Source: Lentzea fradiae
GTDB lineage: Bacteria > Actinomycetota > Actinomycetes > Mycobacteriales > Pseudonocardiaceae
Length of the DNA: 64,000 nt
NCBI RefSeq assembly: GCF_900100955.1
Contig: NZ_FNCC01000009.1
Span: 124,001-188,000 of the forward strand
Direction: 5' to 3'
Every line of letters begins with the position of its first letter. Positions within the stretch are counted from its first letter, which is position 1. Position numbers and translations under genes: made by a program. Below are positions 50,980-58,777 of the stretch, one piece after another. The notes under the pieces were generated by a model. The model worked only from the letters and a program-made list of their open reading frames with translations, ran no database searches and had not been told where the DNA came from.

Positions 50980-51747
50980 TCAGCGGACCGGCTCGCGGTA
51001 GCCCACGGCCAGGTGGCCCAGGGCGTCGCGGCCGATCTCGGCTTCCACGTCGAACACCTCGCGCAGCAACGGCGGCGTCAGCACGTCGGCGGCGGGGCCG
51101 TCGGCGACGACGGTGCCGCGGTGCATCAGGACCAGGCGGTCGCAGTAGCGGGCCGCCAGCGCGAGGTCGTGCAGCGCCACGACGACCGTCTGCGGCGTGC
51201 GGGCGGCCAGCTCCATCAGTTCGAGCTGGTGGCGCACGTCCAGGTGGTTGGTGGGCTCGTCGAGCAGGAGCCCGGTCGTGCGTTGCGCCAGCGCCCTGGC
51301 GAGGTGGGTGCGCTGCCGTTCGCCGCCCGACAGCTGCTTCCACGGCCGGTCGGCCAGGTCCGTCAGGCCGAGCCGTGCCAGCGCCTCCTCCACCACGGCG
51401 TGGTCGGCGGCGTCCGGGCCGCGCCACCGCGACCGGTGGACCGTGCGGCCGAGCATGGCGACGTCGGCGACGCGCAGGTCGCTGTCGGTGTCGGCGGTCT
51501 GCTCGACGAACGCGAGCTTGCGCGCCCGCTCGTGCGAGGGCCACCGCGTGATGTCCACGCCGTCGTAGCGGACCTGGCCCGCTGTCGGCGTGCGCAGCCC
51601 GGCGAGGCACCGCAGCAGCGACGACTTGCCGGACCCGTTGGGCCCGATCAGCCCGACCGTCTCGCCCTCGGCGACGCTCAGCGACACGGCGCGGACGATG
51701 GTCTTGCCGGGCACGCCCCAGCTCAGCTCCTCGGCGTCGATCCTCAC
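50980..51747 (-). CDS. ABC transporter ATP-binding protein, FecE/FhuC type
   Basis: The 255-residue ATPase has Walker A GPNGSGKSS, Q-loop, signature LSGGERQR and Walker B LLLDEPTNHLD, the NHLD ending being typical of iron-siderophore/cobalamin (FecE, FhuC, BtuD) ATPases. GTG 51747 overlaps the permease stop (GTGA). It energises import by the FecCD-type permease encoded upstream. Confidence 0.93.
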   Translation of the reverse strand: MRIDAEELSWGVPGKTIVRAVSLSVAEGETVGLIGPNGSGKSSLLRCLAGLRTPTAGQVRYDGVDITRWPSHERARKLAFVEQTADTDSDLRVADVAMLGRTVHRSRWRGPDAADHAVVEEALARLGLTDLADRPWKQLSGGERQRTHLARALAQRTTGLLLDEPTNHLDVRHQLELMELAARTPQTVVVALHDLALAARYCDRLVLMHRGTVVADGPAADVLTPPLLREVFDVEAEIGRDALGHLAVGYREPVR

Positions 51748-52796
51748 AGCTCTCCCCTCCTGCGCAGCACCAGCAGGAAGAGCGGCACGCCGATCAGCGC
51801 GGTGAACACGCCCACCGGCACCTCCAGCGGCGCGAAGACCACCCGCGTGAGCGCGTCCGTCCAGACCAGGAACACCGCGCCGACGACCGCCGTGAGCGGC
51901 AACAGCGTGCGGTGCAACGGACCCACGAGGAACCGGACGCCGTGCGGCACGATCAGCCCGACGAACCCGACCGCTCCGACCGCGGCGACGGCGACGGCGG
52001 TCAGCACCGACGTGGTCACCAGCAGGACGATCCGCGTGGCGCGGACGTCGATGCCCAGCGACGACGCCGTGTCCGCGCCGAACGCGAACCCGTCCAGCGC
52101 CGAGGAGCACAGCCACACCACCAGCAGTCCGGCCGCCAGCACGACCGCGCACACCGCCACGGACGTCCACCGCGCCGACGCGAGCGAGCCCAGCAGCCAG
52201 TTCGTGACGGCGCGGATGCTGTCGGCGTCGCCGGACGACAGCAGGATCAGCGAGGTGAGCGCGGCGAACAACTGGCCCACCACGACACCGGTCAGCACGA
52301 TCCGCGACGAGTCGAGCCCGGTGCGCCGCAACAGCACCAGCAGCAACCCGAACGCCACCAGCGCGCCCACCAGCGCGCCGCCGGTCATGCCGAGCTGCGA
52401 CCCGGCGAACCCGAGCACGACCACGACAACCGCGCCGGTCGACGCGCCGGACGAGACACCGAGCAGGTACGGGTCCGCGAGCGAGTTGCGGGTGATGCTC
52501 TGCAATGCCGCCCCGCACACGGCCAGCGCCGCGCCGACGAGCGCCGCGAGCAGCACGCGCGGCAGCCGCAGGTCCCAGATCAGCGAGTCGAGCAGCCGCG
52601 GCAGCGGGACGACCGGCAGGCCGAGGCGCACCCCCGCGGCCCTGCCGATCTCCTCCCAGCTCGCGCCGACGCCGATGCGCACGGCGAGAACCAGTGACAC
52701 GACGAGAACGACAAGGCCGAGCGCGATCGTCACCCCGTTGCCCCGCACCGCTTTGGGTGCTGTCACCGCACGTTCGAGCAGGGCGGCCTCAGCCAC
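51744..52796 (-). CDS. ABC transporter permease, FecCD type
   Basis: A 350-residue protein with about ten transmembrane helices and FecCD motifs: RLPRVLLAALVGAALAVCGA, SLADPYLLGVSSGAS and GFVGLIVPHGVRFLVG. These belong to homodimeric importers of chelated metals and cobalamin. GTG 52796 lies 8 bp inside the binding-protein gene end. It is the only permease gene in the locus, consistent with a homodimer. Confidence 0.93.
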   Translation of the reverse strand: MAEAALLERAVTAPKAVRGNGVTIALGLVVLVVSLVLAVRIGVGASWEEIGRAAGVRLGLPVVPLPRLLDSLIWDLRLPRVLLAALVGAALAVCGAALQSITRNSLADPYLLGVSSGASTGAVVVVVLGFAGSQLGMTGGALVGALVAFGLLLVLLRRTGLDSSRIVLTGVVVGQLFAALTSLILLSSGDADSIRAVTNWLLGSLASARWTSVAVCAVVLAAGLLVVWLCSSALDGFAFGADTASSLGIDVRATRIVLLVTTSVLTAVAVAAVGAVGFVGLIVPHGVRFLVGPLHRTLLPLTAVVGAVFLVWTDALTRVVFAPLEVPVGVFTALIGVPLFLLVLRRRGEL

Positions 52797-53766
52797 GGCC
52801 GGCGATCCTGTCGAGTCCCGCGGCGAACGCGCGCAGCGCGTCGACCGTGCGGACCGACGGGTCCATCTCGATGCCGGGCAGCTCGATGACCTTGTTCTCC
52901 CGCAACGCCTTCAGCTGTGACACGACCGGGTGTTCGCGCATCATCGCGAGCTTCTCCCCAGCCGTGTCGCCGGGGTTGCCGCGCTCGGACAGGTCACCGA
53001 CGACGATCACGTCCGGGTCGCGCCGTGCGATCTCCTCCCACGACGCCTCCGGCCATTCCTGGTCCACGTCGTCGAAGACGTTGACGGCACCGGCGATCGA
53101 GCTCATCTCGCTGGCCATGCCGTCCTTGCCCGCGACGTACGGGACGCCCTTGAACACCGAGTAGACCCACACGACCTTCACGGGTTCCCGTTTCACCGCA
53201 CGCACTTCGGCGAGCGCGGCACGTTGCTCGTCCGCCAGCTTCGCCGCCTGGTCGGTCACGCCGAAGATCCGGCCGAAGTCCTCGTAGTCGCGGAACAGCC
53301 GCTCGAACGGCGGGGTCGTGCCGTCCGGGCAGTTCACCGCGCTCACGAAGGTGGGCACTCCCAACGCGTCCAGCTCGTCGCGCGTCCCGGCGCGGTCGGC
53401 GGTGAACAGCTCGCGGAACGACGCCACGACGACGTCCGGGTTGGCGGCTCTGAGCGGCTCGGACGTGAGGACCTTGGGCGAGAGCACCGGGATCTTCGCG
53501 TAGGCGTCGGCGTACTTCGGGGCGACCTTCGTCTTGAGGTTCGCCGTGCCGGCCATGCGGTCCTGCAGTCCCAACGCCAGCAACGTCTCGGTGGAGTTCT
53601 GGTCCAGCGTCACGACCCGTTCCGGCGCACCGGTGAACGTGAGCTTCTTGCCGCAGCTCTCCACCACCGCCGAAGGCGTCGAGGGTGGCTGGGCTCCTCC
53701 CGGTGCGGCGCAGCCCGCGGTGAGCACCGCGACCAGCGCCAGGCCGAGCCGGGCGGGGTGTGACAT
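52789..53766 (-). CDS. Metal-chelate ABC transporter substrate-binding lipoprotein
   Basis: A 325-residue periplasmic-binding protein of the FepB/BtuF (peripla_BP_2) type. A lipoprotein signal ends LTAGC (Cys19). The mature protein has the PERVVTLDQNSTETLLALG opening and NPDVVVASFRELF. It binds the metal complex outside the cell. ATG 53766 is supported by GGAGG five bases upstream. The promoter lies in the 89-bp spacer shared with the MFS gene and contains a Zur/Fur-like box. Confidence 0.92.
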   Translation of the reverse strand: MSHPARLGLALVAVLTAGCAAPGGAQPPSTPSAVVESCGKKLTFTGAPERVVTLDQNSTETLLALGLQDRMAGTANLKTKVAPKYADAYAKIPVLSPKVLTSEPLRAANPDVVVASFRELFTADRAGTRDELDALGVPTFVSAVNCPDGTTPPFERLFRDYEDFGRIFGVTDQAAKLADEQRAALAEVRAVKREPVKVVWVYSVFKGVPYVAGKDGMASEMSSIAGAVNVFDDVDQEWPEASWEEIARRDPDVIVVGDLSERGNPGDTAGEKLAMMREHPVVSQLKALRENKVIELPGIEMDPSVRTVDALRAFAAGLDRIAGRG

Positions 53767-53806
53767 CGGATCCTCCACTGATTTTCACTCGATCGGCTTG
53801 CGCTAC

Positions 53807-53830
53807 TGTAACGACAATCATTTTCAAATC
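53807..53830. promoter_or_regulatory. Zur/Fur-like operator between importer and exporter
   Basis: The plus strand reads TGTAACGACAATCATTTTCA; its complement contains GAAAATGATTGTCGTT, close to actinobacterial Zur and general Fur boxes (GAAAATGATTnTC) and unlike the IdeR/DmdR TTAGGTTAG consensus. It sits centrally in the divergent spacer, so one regulator could control both operons. Confidence 0.55.
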
Positions 53831-53855
53831 AACCCCGCTCCGGAAGGTCGATCGA

Positions 53856-55064
53856 GTGGTCCACGACACAGCGCGCAGCCCGTCCGTGCTGCGCAGCACC
53901 GCGTTCCTCCGCCTCTGGACGGCGACCACCGCGTCCGGCATCGCGACCTGGGCGCTGCCGTTCGTCCTGGGCCTGGCGGTGCTCTCCCGTTCGCTGACGG
54001 CCGTGGAACTGGGCGTGCTGCTCGCCGCGCGCACCGCGGGGTTCCTCGCCGCCGTCCCGGTCAGCGGCGTGCTGGCCGATCGCTACGCCCGTCGCCAGGT
54101 CGTCCTGGTCTCGGGTCTCACGTCCGCACTCGCCGCGCCCGTGCTGGCGATGTCGGTGGGCGGCTCACTGGTCGTCGCGGGGCTCGCGGCGGCGTTGATG
54201 GGCGCCGGCCAGGGCGCGTGCCGCCCGGCGTTCCAGGCGCTGACCGCCGAGGTGGTGGCGCCGGACCAACGCCAGCGGGCCAACGCGGCGATGACGTTGT
54301 CCGTGCGCGTCACGACGCTGGTGGCACCGGGCCTGACCGCCTTGCTGGCGCTGTTCCTGACGACGCAGGTCCTGCTGCTCGGCATCGGCGCGCTGTGGCT
54401 CGTGGCCGCGCTGGTGCCACCGGCGGGGACGGGGGTCGTGGCGGGCGCGTCCGGCTCCGGCTTCGTCGCCGACTTCCTGGACGGGGTGCGGGAGGCCCGC
54501 CGCCACCCGTGGTTCCTCGCAGGGCTCGGCGCGCTGACCGCGGTGATCGCGACCGGCTACTCGGCGACCGGTGTCGTGCTCCCGCTGGTCAGCCGCGACC
54601 GCTACGGCACGGAGGCGGTGCTCGCCGGAGCGCTGACCGCGTACACGCTCGGCGCACTCGCCGGGGCCCTGCTGATCGCCCGCTGGCGACCGCGGTTCGT
54701 CGGCTGGACGGCGTTGTTCGGACTGGCTTTGTACGGGTTCGCGCCGCTCAGCCTGCTGCTGCCGGTGCACCCGTTCGTCGTGGTCGGGGCCTATGTCGTG
54801 GCAGGACTGGGGATCGAGCTGTTCAACGTGCCGTGGTTCACGGCGACACAGCGCGAGGTCGAGCCGTCGAAGCTGGCACGCGTGTCCTCTTTGGACTTCC
54901 TGATGTCGTACGGCCTCGCGCCGGTCGGACTCGCCCTGATCGCACCGGCGATCTCCGCCTTCGGCGCGGCGGCGGTGCTGGTGGCGTGCGCGGTGATCTG
55001 CTTCGCGGCACCGGCTTTGGCGGCCTTGGTGCCGTCCTCACGCGACTTCGCCCCACGCACATGA
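53856..55064 (+). CDS. MFS exporter (siderophore-exporter-like)
   Basis: A 402-residue protein with twelve helices and the motif A-like loop GVLADRYARRQVVLV, of the MFS group that includes enterobactin/siderophore exporters (EntS-like). GTG 53856 is preceded by GGAAGG. It is divergent from the FecBCD-type importer across a Zur/Fur-like box, which suggests export of a metal-binding small molecule whose complex the importer retrieves. A drug-export role is the alternative. Confidence 0.88.
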   Translation: MVHDTARSPSVLRSTAFLRLWTATTASGIATWALPFVLGLAVLSRSLTAVELGVLLAARTAGFLAAVPVSGVLADRYARRQVVLVSGLTSALAAPVLAMSVGGSLVVAGLAAALMGAGQGACRPAFQALTAEVVAPDQRQRANAAMTLSVRVTTLVAPGLTALLALFLTTQVLLLGIGALWLVAALVPPAGTGVVAGASGSGFVADFLDGVREARRHPWFLAGLGALTAVIATGYSATGVVLPLVSRDRYGTEAVLAGALTAYTLGALAGALLIARWRPRFVGWTALFGLALYGFAPLSLLLPVHPFVVVGAYVVAGLGIELFNVPWFTATQREVEPSKLARVSSLDFLMSYGLAPVGLALIAPAISAFGAAAVLVACAVICFAAPALAALVPSSRDFAPRT

Positions 55065-55097
55065 GTGCGCCGCCGGGGAACCCCCCGGCGGCGCACT
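55064..55097. terminator. Bidirectional terminator, 15-bp perfect stem
   Basis: Arms 55064-55078 and 55083-55097 are perfect complements with a 4-nt loop, between the convergent MFS and hemerythrin genes; the proximal arm begins at the last base of the MFS stop. Confidence 0.8.
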
Positions 55098-55111
55098 GGC
55101 GGAACAGCGGA

Positions 55112-55666
55112 TCAGGACGAGGCGGCCTTCTCCAGCTCCTTCTTGAGCTGTGCCTTGCTCATGCTCGACGCCCCGCTCAGCCCCAGGTTCTTGGCCTGCG
55201 TCAGCAGCTCCTCGCGGCTGGCCTGGCCGGGCATCTCACCGAGGTGCTCGGCCCGGCTGCGGGCGAACAGCTCGCCGAGCTCGTAGCGGCGCTCGGCGCT
55301 GAGGCGCTGGCGCATGCCGGGGAGGACGGTCTTCTCCTCCTCCTCGACGTGGTGCGTGATGGAGTCGACGACGTCCTGCAGCGCCTTCTCGTACTCCGGC
55401 GAGTCGTACTCGCAGTCGAGGAGCTTGACGAGCAGCTGCTCGGCCTCGGCGTGCTCCTCCTGGCTGTGCTCGACCTCGTCCTCACCACCGGCCTCCTTGG
55501 CGGCCGGGTAGATCTCGGACTCTTCCGCGCGGCTGTGCGCGACGAGCAGACCGCACAGCACCGGCGTGAGCAGCGGCCGCTTCTCCGGGTGTCCCTTCAG
55601 CTCCGCGAAGAGGCGCTCGACCTCGCGGTGGTCCTGCATGATCAGGTCGACGACGTCGTACTGCAT
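55112..55666 (-). CDS. Hemerythrin-like protein with Rho-N/SAP-like tail
   Basis: A 184-residue protein. Residues ~1-125 are a hemerythrin four-helix bundle with ligands His13 (QDHREVE), His44 and Glu48 (HSRAEESEIYP), His72 and the HHVEEEEKTVLP helix (His105/Glu110), so a non-heme di-iron site is expected. The C-terminal ~45 residues (REELLTQAKNLGLSGASSMS, then KAQLKKEL) form a Rho-N/SAP-like helix pair also seen in the protein at 56406. Likely an O2, NO or oxidative-stress protein. It is last in an operon starting at 56732. Confidence 0.87.
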   Translation of the reverse strand: MQYDVVDLIMQDHREVERLFAELKGHPEKRPLLTPVLCGLLVAHSRAEESEIYPAAKEAGGEDEVEHSQEEHAEAEQLLVKLLDCEYDSPEYEKALQDVVDSITHHVEEEEKTVLPGMRQRLSAERRYELGELFARSRAEHLGEMPGQASREELLTQAKNLGLSGASSMSKAQLKKELEKAASS

Positions 55667-55718
55667 GGTGGTGGTTCTCCTTCAGTTCAGGTCTTGCCGC
55701 AGGTCGGGTGGTGCGAGC

Positions 55719-56126
55719 TCAGGTCTGGCGGGGAAAGCGGGTGGTGACGGTCGCGAGTCCGCGCCGCCCGATCCGGCCGAGCATCACGCCGAAGGCGGTG
55801 ATGACGGTGGCGGCGACGGCGGCGCCGAGAACGATCGACCAGGTCAGGCCCGCGCCGAGCAGTCCGGCGGTGGCACCGCCGATGACGCCGGCGACGATCC
55901 CGTTGACGAGGTTCACCAGCCCGGACACGCCGAGCGCGGTGCCGATCAGCCGCGGCCGCCTGGCCTTGCGCCAGCCGGTCTGGCCGCCGTCGAGCTCCAC
56001 ACCGGTCGTGTCGTCGTGCATCTGCCGCACGAAGACGTCCCTCGTGGAGGGTTCGAGGTCGCCGTAGACGTGCCGGATGCGGTTGATGCCCAGCCCGGCC
56101 TGCACGTCCTCGATGGTCAGCTCCAC
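55719..56126 (-). CDS. C-terminal half of a membrane protein split by a frameshift
   Basis: A 135-residue open frame (GTG 56126) containing GLGINRIRHVYGDLEPSTRD, a soluble loop and two transmembrane helices. The INRIRHxY motif normally follows directly after the LxxLxxTVE segment of actinobacterial membrane proteins that begin TTEHxTLQ, which is exactly the product of the upstream frame 56117-56404. A 17-bp tandem duplication (56120-56153) separates them. Without one copy, a continuous 222-residue protein would result. The overlapping GTG may permit separate translation of this half. Confidence 0.7.
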   Translation of the reverse strand: MELTIEDVQAGLGINRIRHVYGDLEPSTRDVFVRQMHDDTTGVELDGGQTGWRKARRPRLIGTALGVSGLVNLVNGIVAGVIGGATAGLLGAGLTWSIVLGAAVAATVITAFGVMLGRIGRRGLATVTTRFPRQT

Positions 56127-56404
56127 CGTGCGGAACGCTCCACCGTGCGGAACAGGGTGGCGAGACCGATCAGGAACAGGCCGCCGGAGATCACCAGCAT
56201 CATGACCAGCAGCACGGTCACCGGCACGAGCTGGGCGACGAACCCGAGGGCGATCATCGACGCCGAGATGGTCGTGAGCAGATGGCCCGCGCGGCTCGCC
56301 GCGTCGGCGATCGTCGCACTGCGGACCATCTGCAACGTGTAGTGCTCGGTGGTGAGGATCGTCAGCGCCGTCGCCTTGTCGATCTCGGGACCGGCTTCCG
56401 GCAC
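56117..56404 (-). CDS. N-terminal half of the same split membrane protein
   Basis: A 95-residue open frame (GTG 56404) with LTTEHYTLQMVRSATIADAA followed by two transmembrane helices. It ends prematurely in RTVERSARWS, encoded by the second copy of a 17-bp tandem duplication. Removal of one repeat copy reads through as LFRTVELTIEDVQAGLGINR into the downstream frame. The start is close to the stop of the gene at 56406 (one-base gap), in a four-gene operon. Function of the intact family is unknown. Confidence 0.7.
   Translation of the reverse strand: MPEAGPEIDKATALTILTTEHYTLQMVRSATIADAASRAGHLLTTISASMIALGFVAQLVPVTVLLVMMLVISGGLFLIGLATLFRTVERSARWS
56120..56153 (-). repeat. 17-bp perfect tandem duplication causing the frameshift
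   Basis: Two identical copies of GCTCCACCGTGCGGAAC on the plus strand (56120-56136 and 56137-56153). Seventeen is not a multiple of three, so the extra copy shifts the reading frame of the membrane-protein gene. Confidence 0.92.
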
Positions 56405-56405
56405 G

Positions 56406-56732
56406 TCAGCGTCCCAGCGCGTTCGCGAGCTCCTTCTTCGTCATGGTCGAGCGACCCCTGACGTTCTTCTTCTTGGCCTCGTTGTAGAGCTGCTCCTTGG
56501 TGAGGCCCTTCTGGCGGTTCGTGCCCGACCGCTGGCCACCGCGCTTCTGCGGCGACATGTCCTGAGTGGACGACTTGCTGGCGGTCTTGGACTCACCGGA
56601 CTGGGCGCGGTTCTTGTTCACCGTCCTGGCGGCGATCTCCTTCGCCCGCTTGGGTGACGCTCCCCTGTCCTGCGCGGAGTCCTTGATGTGCTCGTACTGG
56701 CGTTCCCGCTTCGCGTTCGATCCTGCTGGCAT
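56406..56732 (-). CDS. Rho-N/SAP-like small basic protein (often called plasmid stabilisation protein)
   Basis: A 108-residue highly charged protein: AKRERQYEHIKDSAQDRGAS, RAKEIAARTVNKNRAQSGE and MSPQKRGGQRSGTNRQKGLT, ending in a Rho-N/SAP-type helix pair (TKEQLYNEAKKKNVRGRSTM, then TKKELANAL). Homologues are widespread on actinobacterial chromosomes under the misleading name plasmid stabilisation protein; the fold suggests nucleic-acid binding. ATG 56732 follows AGGAGG. It heads the operon leading to the hemerythrin gene. Confidence 0.8.
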   Translation of the reverse strand: MPAGSNAKRERQYEHIKDSAQDRGASPKRAKEIAARTVNKNRAQSGESKTASKSSTQDMSPQKRGGQRSGTNRQKGLTKEQLYNEAKKKNVRGRSTMTKKELANALGR

Positions 56733-56762
56733 CCCGACCTCCTGGTTCGAGCTGACCCGCGA

Positions 56763-56804
56763 ATACCCGCCGTCCGGGTGGTTCACACACCGGTCAGCGG
56801 GTAG
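56763..56804. promoter_or_regulatory. Overlapping divergent SigB/SigF-like promoters
   Basis: Plus strand: GTTC (56781-56784), 14-bp spacer, GGGTAG (56799-56804), then 9 bases to ATG 56814 (leaderless P450). Minus strand: GTGA (56786 to 56783), 14-bp spacer, GGGTAT (56768 to 56763), leader with AGGAGG before ATG 56732. The two promoters overlap at their -35 ends. Confidence 0.62.
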
Positions 56805-56813
56805 CCGTTCCGC

Positions 56814-57998
56814 ATGGCGATCTCATCTCGACTCGACACCACTCGCGTGCTCTCCACCGTGCTGCTGCCGACGCTGGCCAAGGGCGTCATCGTCCGCAGG
56901 CCCGCCGTGATGTCCCTCGCCGAGAAGCTCCAGTCGGACGCGTCGGCGGTCGAGACCATGCGCGGGCTCCGCGACCGCTACGGCCCCGAGCCGGTCCGGC
57001 TGCGGGTCACCGGGCGCAGCATCGCGGTCCTCGTCGACCCCACCGACGTCGGCAGGCTGCTCGCGGAGTCACCCGATCCGTTCGCGCTGGCCACGAAGGA
57101 GAAGAAGGCGGCGTTGAGGCACTTCCAGCCGCACGGCGTGCTGATCTCCGAGGGTGCCGAGCGGGAGCGGCTGCGCGAGGTCAACGAACGCGCGCTGCGT
57201 CCCGGCAACGTGCCCGTCGAGGACATCGTGCGCGACGAGGCCGACCTGCTCACCAGGCACGTGAGGAGCACCGGCGAGCTGACCTGGGACTCGTTCGCCC
57301 AGGCGTGGTGGCGGATCGTGCGCAGGATCGTCCTCGGTGACGGCGCCCGCGGCGACGACCAGCTCACCGACGACCTCAAGGCACTGCGCGGTGACGCCAA
57401 CTGGGCGTTCCTGCACCCGCGGCGCCGTGAGCTGCGCGAACGCTTCGAGCGCCGCCTCGGCGAGCATCTCGCCAGGGCGGAGGAGGGCAGCCTCGCCGCC
57501 CAGCCGGGTGACCTCGCCACGCAGATCCCGCACTGGCTGTTCGCGTTCGACGCCGCCGGCATCGTCACGATGCGCGCCCTCGCCATCGGCGGGCGCGGCA
57601 CGCACGGGATGCTCGAGTCGGCGCGGCTGTGGCCGACGACGCCGGTCATCCTGCGCGAGAGCAGGACCGCCACCCGCTGGCACGGCGCGTGGCTGCCGGA
57701 GGACACGCTGTTCGTGGTGTTCACGCCGTTCTTCCACCGCGACCCCGACCGGCTGCCGTACGCCGACCGGTACGCGCCGGAGATCTGGGACAGGCCGCTC
57801 GACCCGGCGATCGTGCCGTTCAGCGGCGGCCCCGGCGTCTGCCCCGGCCGCGACCTGGTGCTGGCCACCGGCGCCGCGATGCTGGACGTGCTCGGCGAGC
57901 ACTTGGAGCTCCCCGCGCTCGACGCCCCGCTGCCCGCGACGCTGAACCACTTCGCGCTCCGCATGCAGGCCACCCCCGCGGGTACTCGCGTCTCATGA
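56814..57998 (+). CDS. Cytochrome P450 (divergent family, leaderless)
   Basis: A 394-residue P450 with heme loop FSGGPGVCPGRD (Cys343) and K-helix ESARLWPTTPVILR (ExxR). The I-helix reads WLFAFDAAGIVTM, lacking the usual AGxET/DT motif, so oxygen activation may be unusual (peroxygenase or fatty-acid type). No ribosome site precedes ATG 56814; it lies exactly 9 bases after a SigB-like -10. The stop overlaps the SDR start. A decayed flavodoxin-type gene closes the operon, possibly a former redox partner. Confidence 0.9.
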   Translation: MAISSRLDTTRVLSTVLLPTLAKGVIVRRPAVMSLAEKLQSDASAVETMRGLRDRYGPEPVRLRVTGRSIAVLVDPTDVGRLLAESPDPFALATKEKKAALRHFQPHGVLISEGAERERLREVNERALRPGNVPVEDIVRDEADLLTRHVRSTGELTWDSFAQAWWRIVRRIVLGDGARGDDQLTDDLKALRGDANWAFLHPRRRELRERFERRLGEHLARAEEGSLAAQPGDLATQIPHWLFAFDAAGIVTMRALAIGGRGTHGMLESARLWPTTPVILRESRTATRWHGAWLPEDTLFVVFTPFFHRDPDRLPYADRYAPEIWDRPLDPAIVPFSGGPGVCPGRDLVLATGAAMLDVLGEHLELPALDAPLPATLNHFALRMQATPAGTRVS

Positions 57999-58777
57999 AC
58001 GCACCCAGGCACGCCATCGTGACCGGATCGGACTCGGGCATCGGCAAGGCCGTGGCCGTCGCACTGGCGGGCGGCGGCGTCGACGTCGGCATCACCTACC
58101 ACGAGGACTCCGACGGAGCCGAACGCACGGCGGAGGAGGTCCGCGCGGCGGGCGTCCAGTGCGCCGTGCGGCGGCTCGACCTCACCGACCTGCCGGCCGC
58201 CGCGTCCGTCATCGACGAGCTGGGCGGCGTCGACGTCCTGGTGAACTGCTCCGGCACCGGCACCAGCGAGAAGTTCCTGGACATGTCGTTCGACACCTGG
58301 CGCGAGGTGCTCTCGGTCGACCTGGACGGCGCGTTCCTGTGCTCCCAGCGCGCGGCCAAGCGGATGATCGCCGCCGGGCGTGGCGGCCGGATCATCAACA
58401 TCACCTCGGTCCACGAGCACCTGCCGCGCGTGGGCGCCGCCCCGTACTGCGCCGCGAAGGCCGGCCTCGGCGGCCTGACCGAGGTGCTCGCGCTCGAGCT
58501 GTCCGAACACGGGATCACCGTCAACTCCGTGGCCCCCGGCGAGATCTCCACGCCGATGACGGGCCAGGAGGACGTCGACCCGCAGACCCAGCCGCGCCCC
58601 GGCGTGCCGCTGGGCAGGCCGGGCAGCGCCCACGAGGTCGCGGCGGTGGTGGCGTTCCTGGCCACGCCCGCCGCCTCGTACGTCACGGGTTCCTCGTTCG
58701 TCGTGGACGGCGGGATGTCCCTGATGGGTCCGCAGGCCAGCGGAATGCTCGCCGACGAGAAGTGGAGGCAGCCCTGA
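57995..58777 (+). CDS. Short-chain dehydrogenase/reductase (classical SDR)
   Basis: A 260-residue classical SDR with cofactor loop TGSDSGIG, an NCSG variant of NNAG, catalytic Ser in NITSVHEH and YCAAK (Tyr-x-x-x-Lys), and C-terminal YVTGSSFVVDGG. It is probably an NAD(P)-dependent 3-oxoacyl or sugar-alcohol-type reductase. ATG 57995 overlaps the P450 stop and its stop shares a base with the ATG of the flavodoxin remnant, so all three were one coupled operon. Confidence 0.92.
   Translation: MNAPRHAIVTGSDSGIGKAVAVALAGGGVDVGITYHEDSDGAERTAEEVRAAGVQCAVRRLDLTDLPAAASVIDELGGVDVLVNCSGTGTSEKFLDMSFDTWREVLSVDLDGAFLCSQRAAKRMIAAGRGGRIINITSVHEHLPRVGAAPYCAAKAGLGGLTEVLALELSEHGITVNSVAPGEISTPMTGQEDVDPQTQPRPGVPLGRPGSAHEVAAVVAFLATPAASYVTGSSFVVDGGMSLMGPQASGMLADEKWRQP

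Noticed and set aside
53807-53830. IdeR/DmdR iron box
   Set aside because: The sequence lacks the TTAGGTTAG-type palindrome; it resembles GAAAATGATTnTC Zur/Fur boxes instead.
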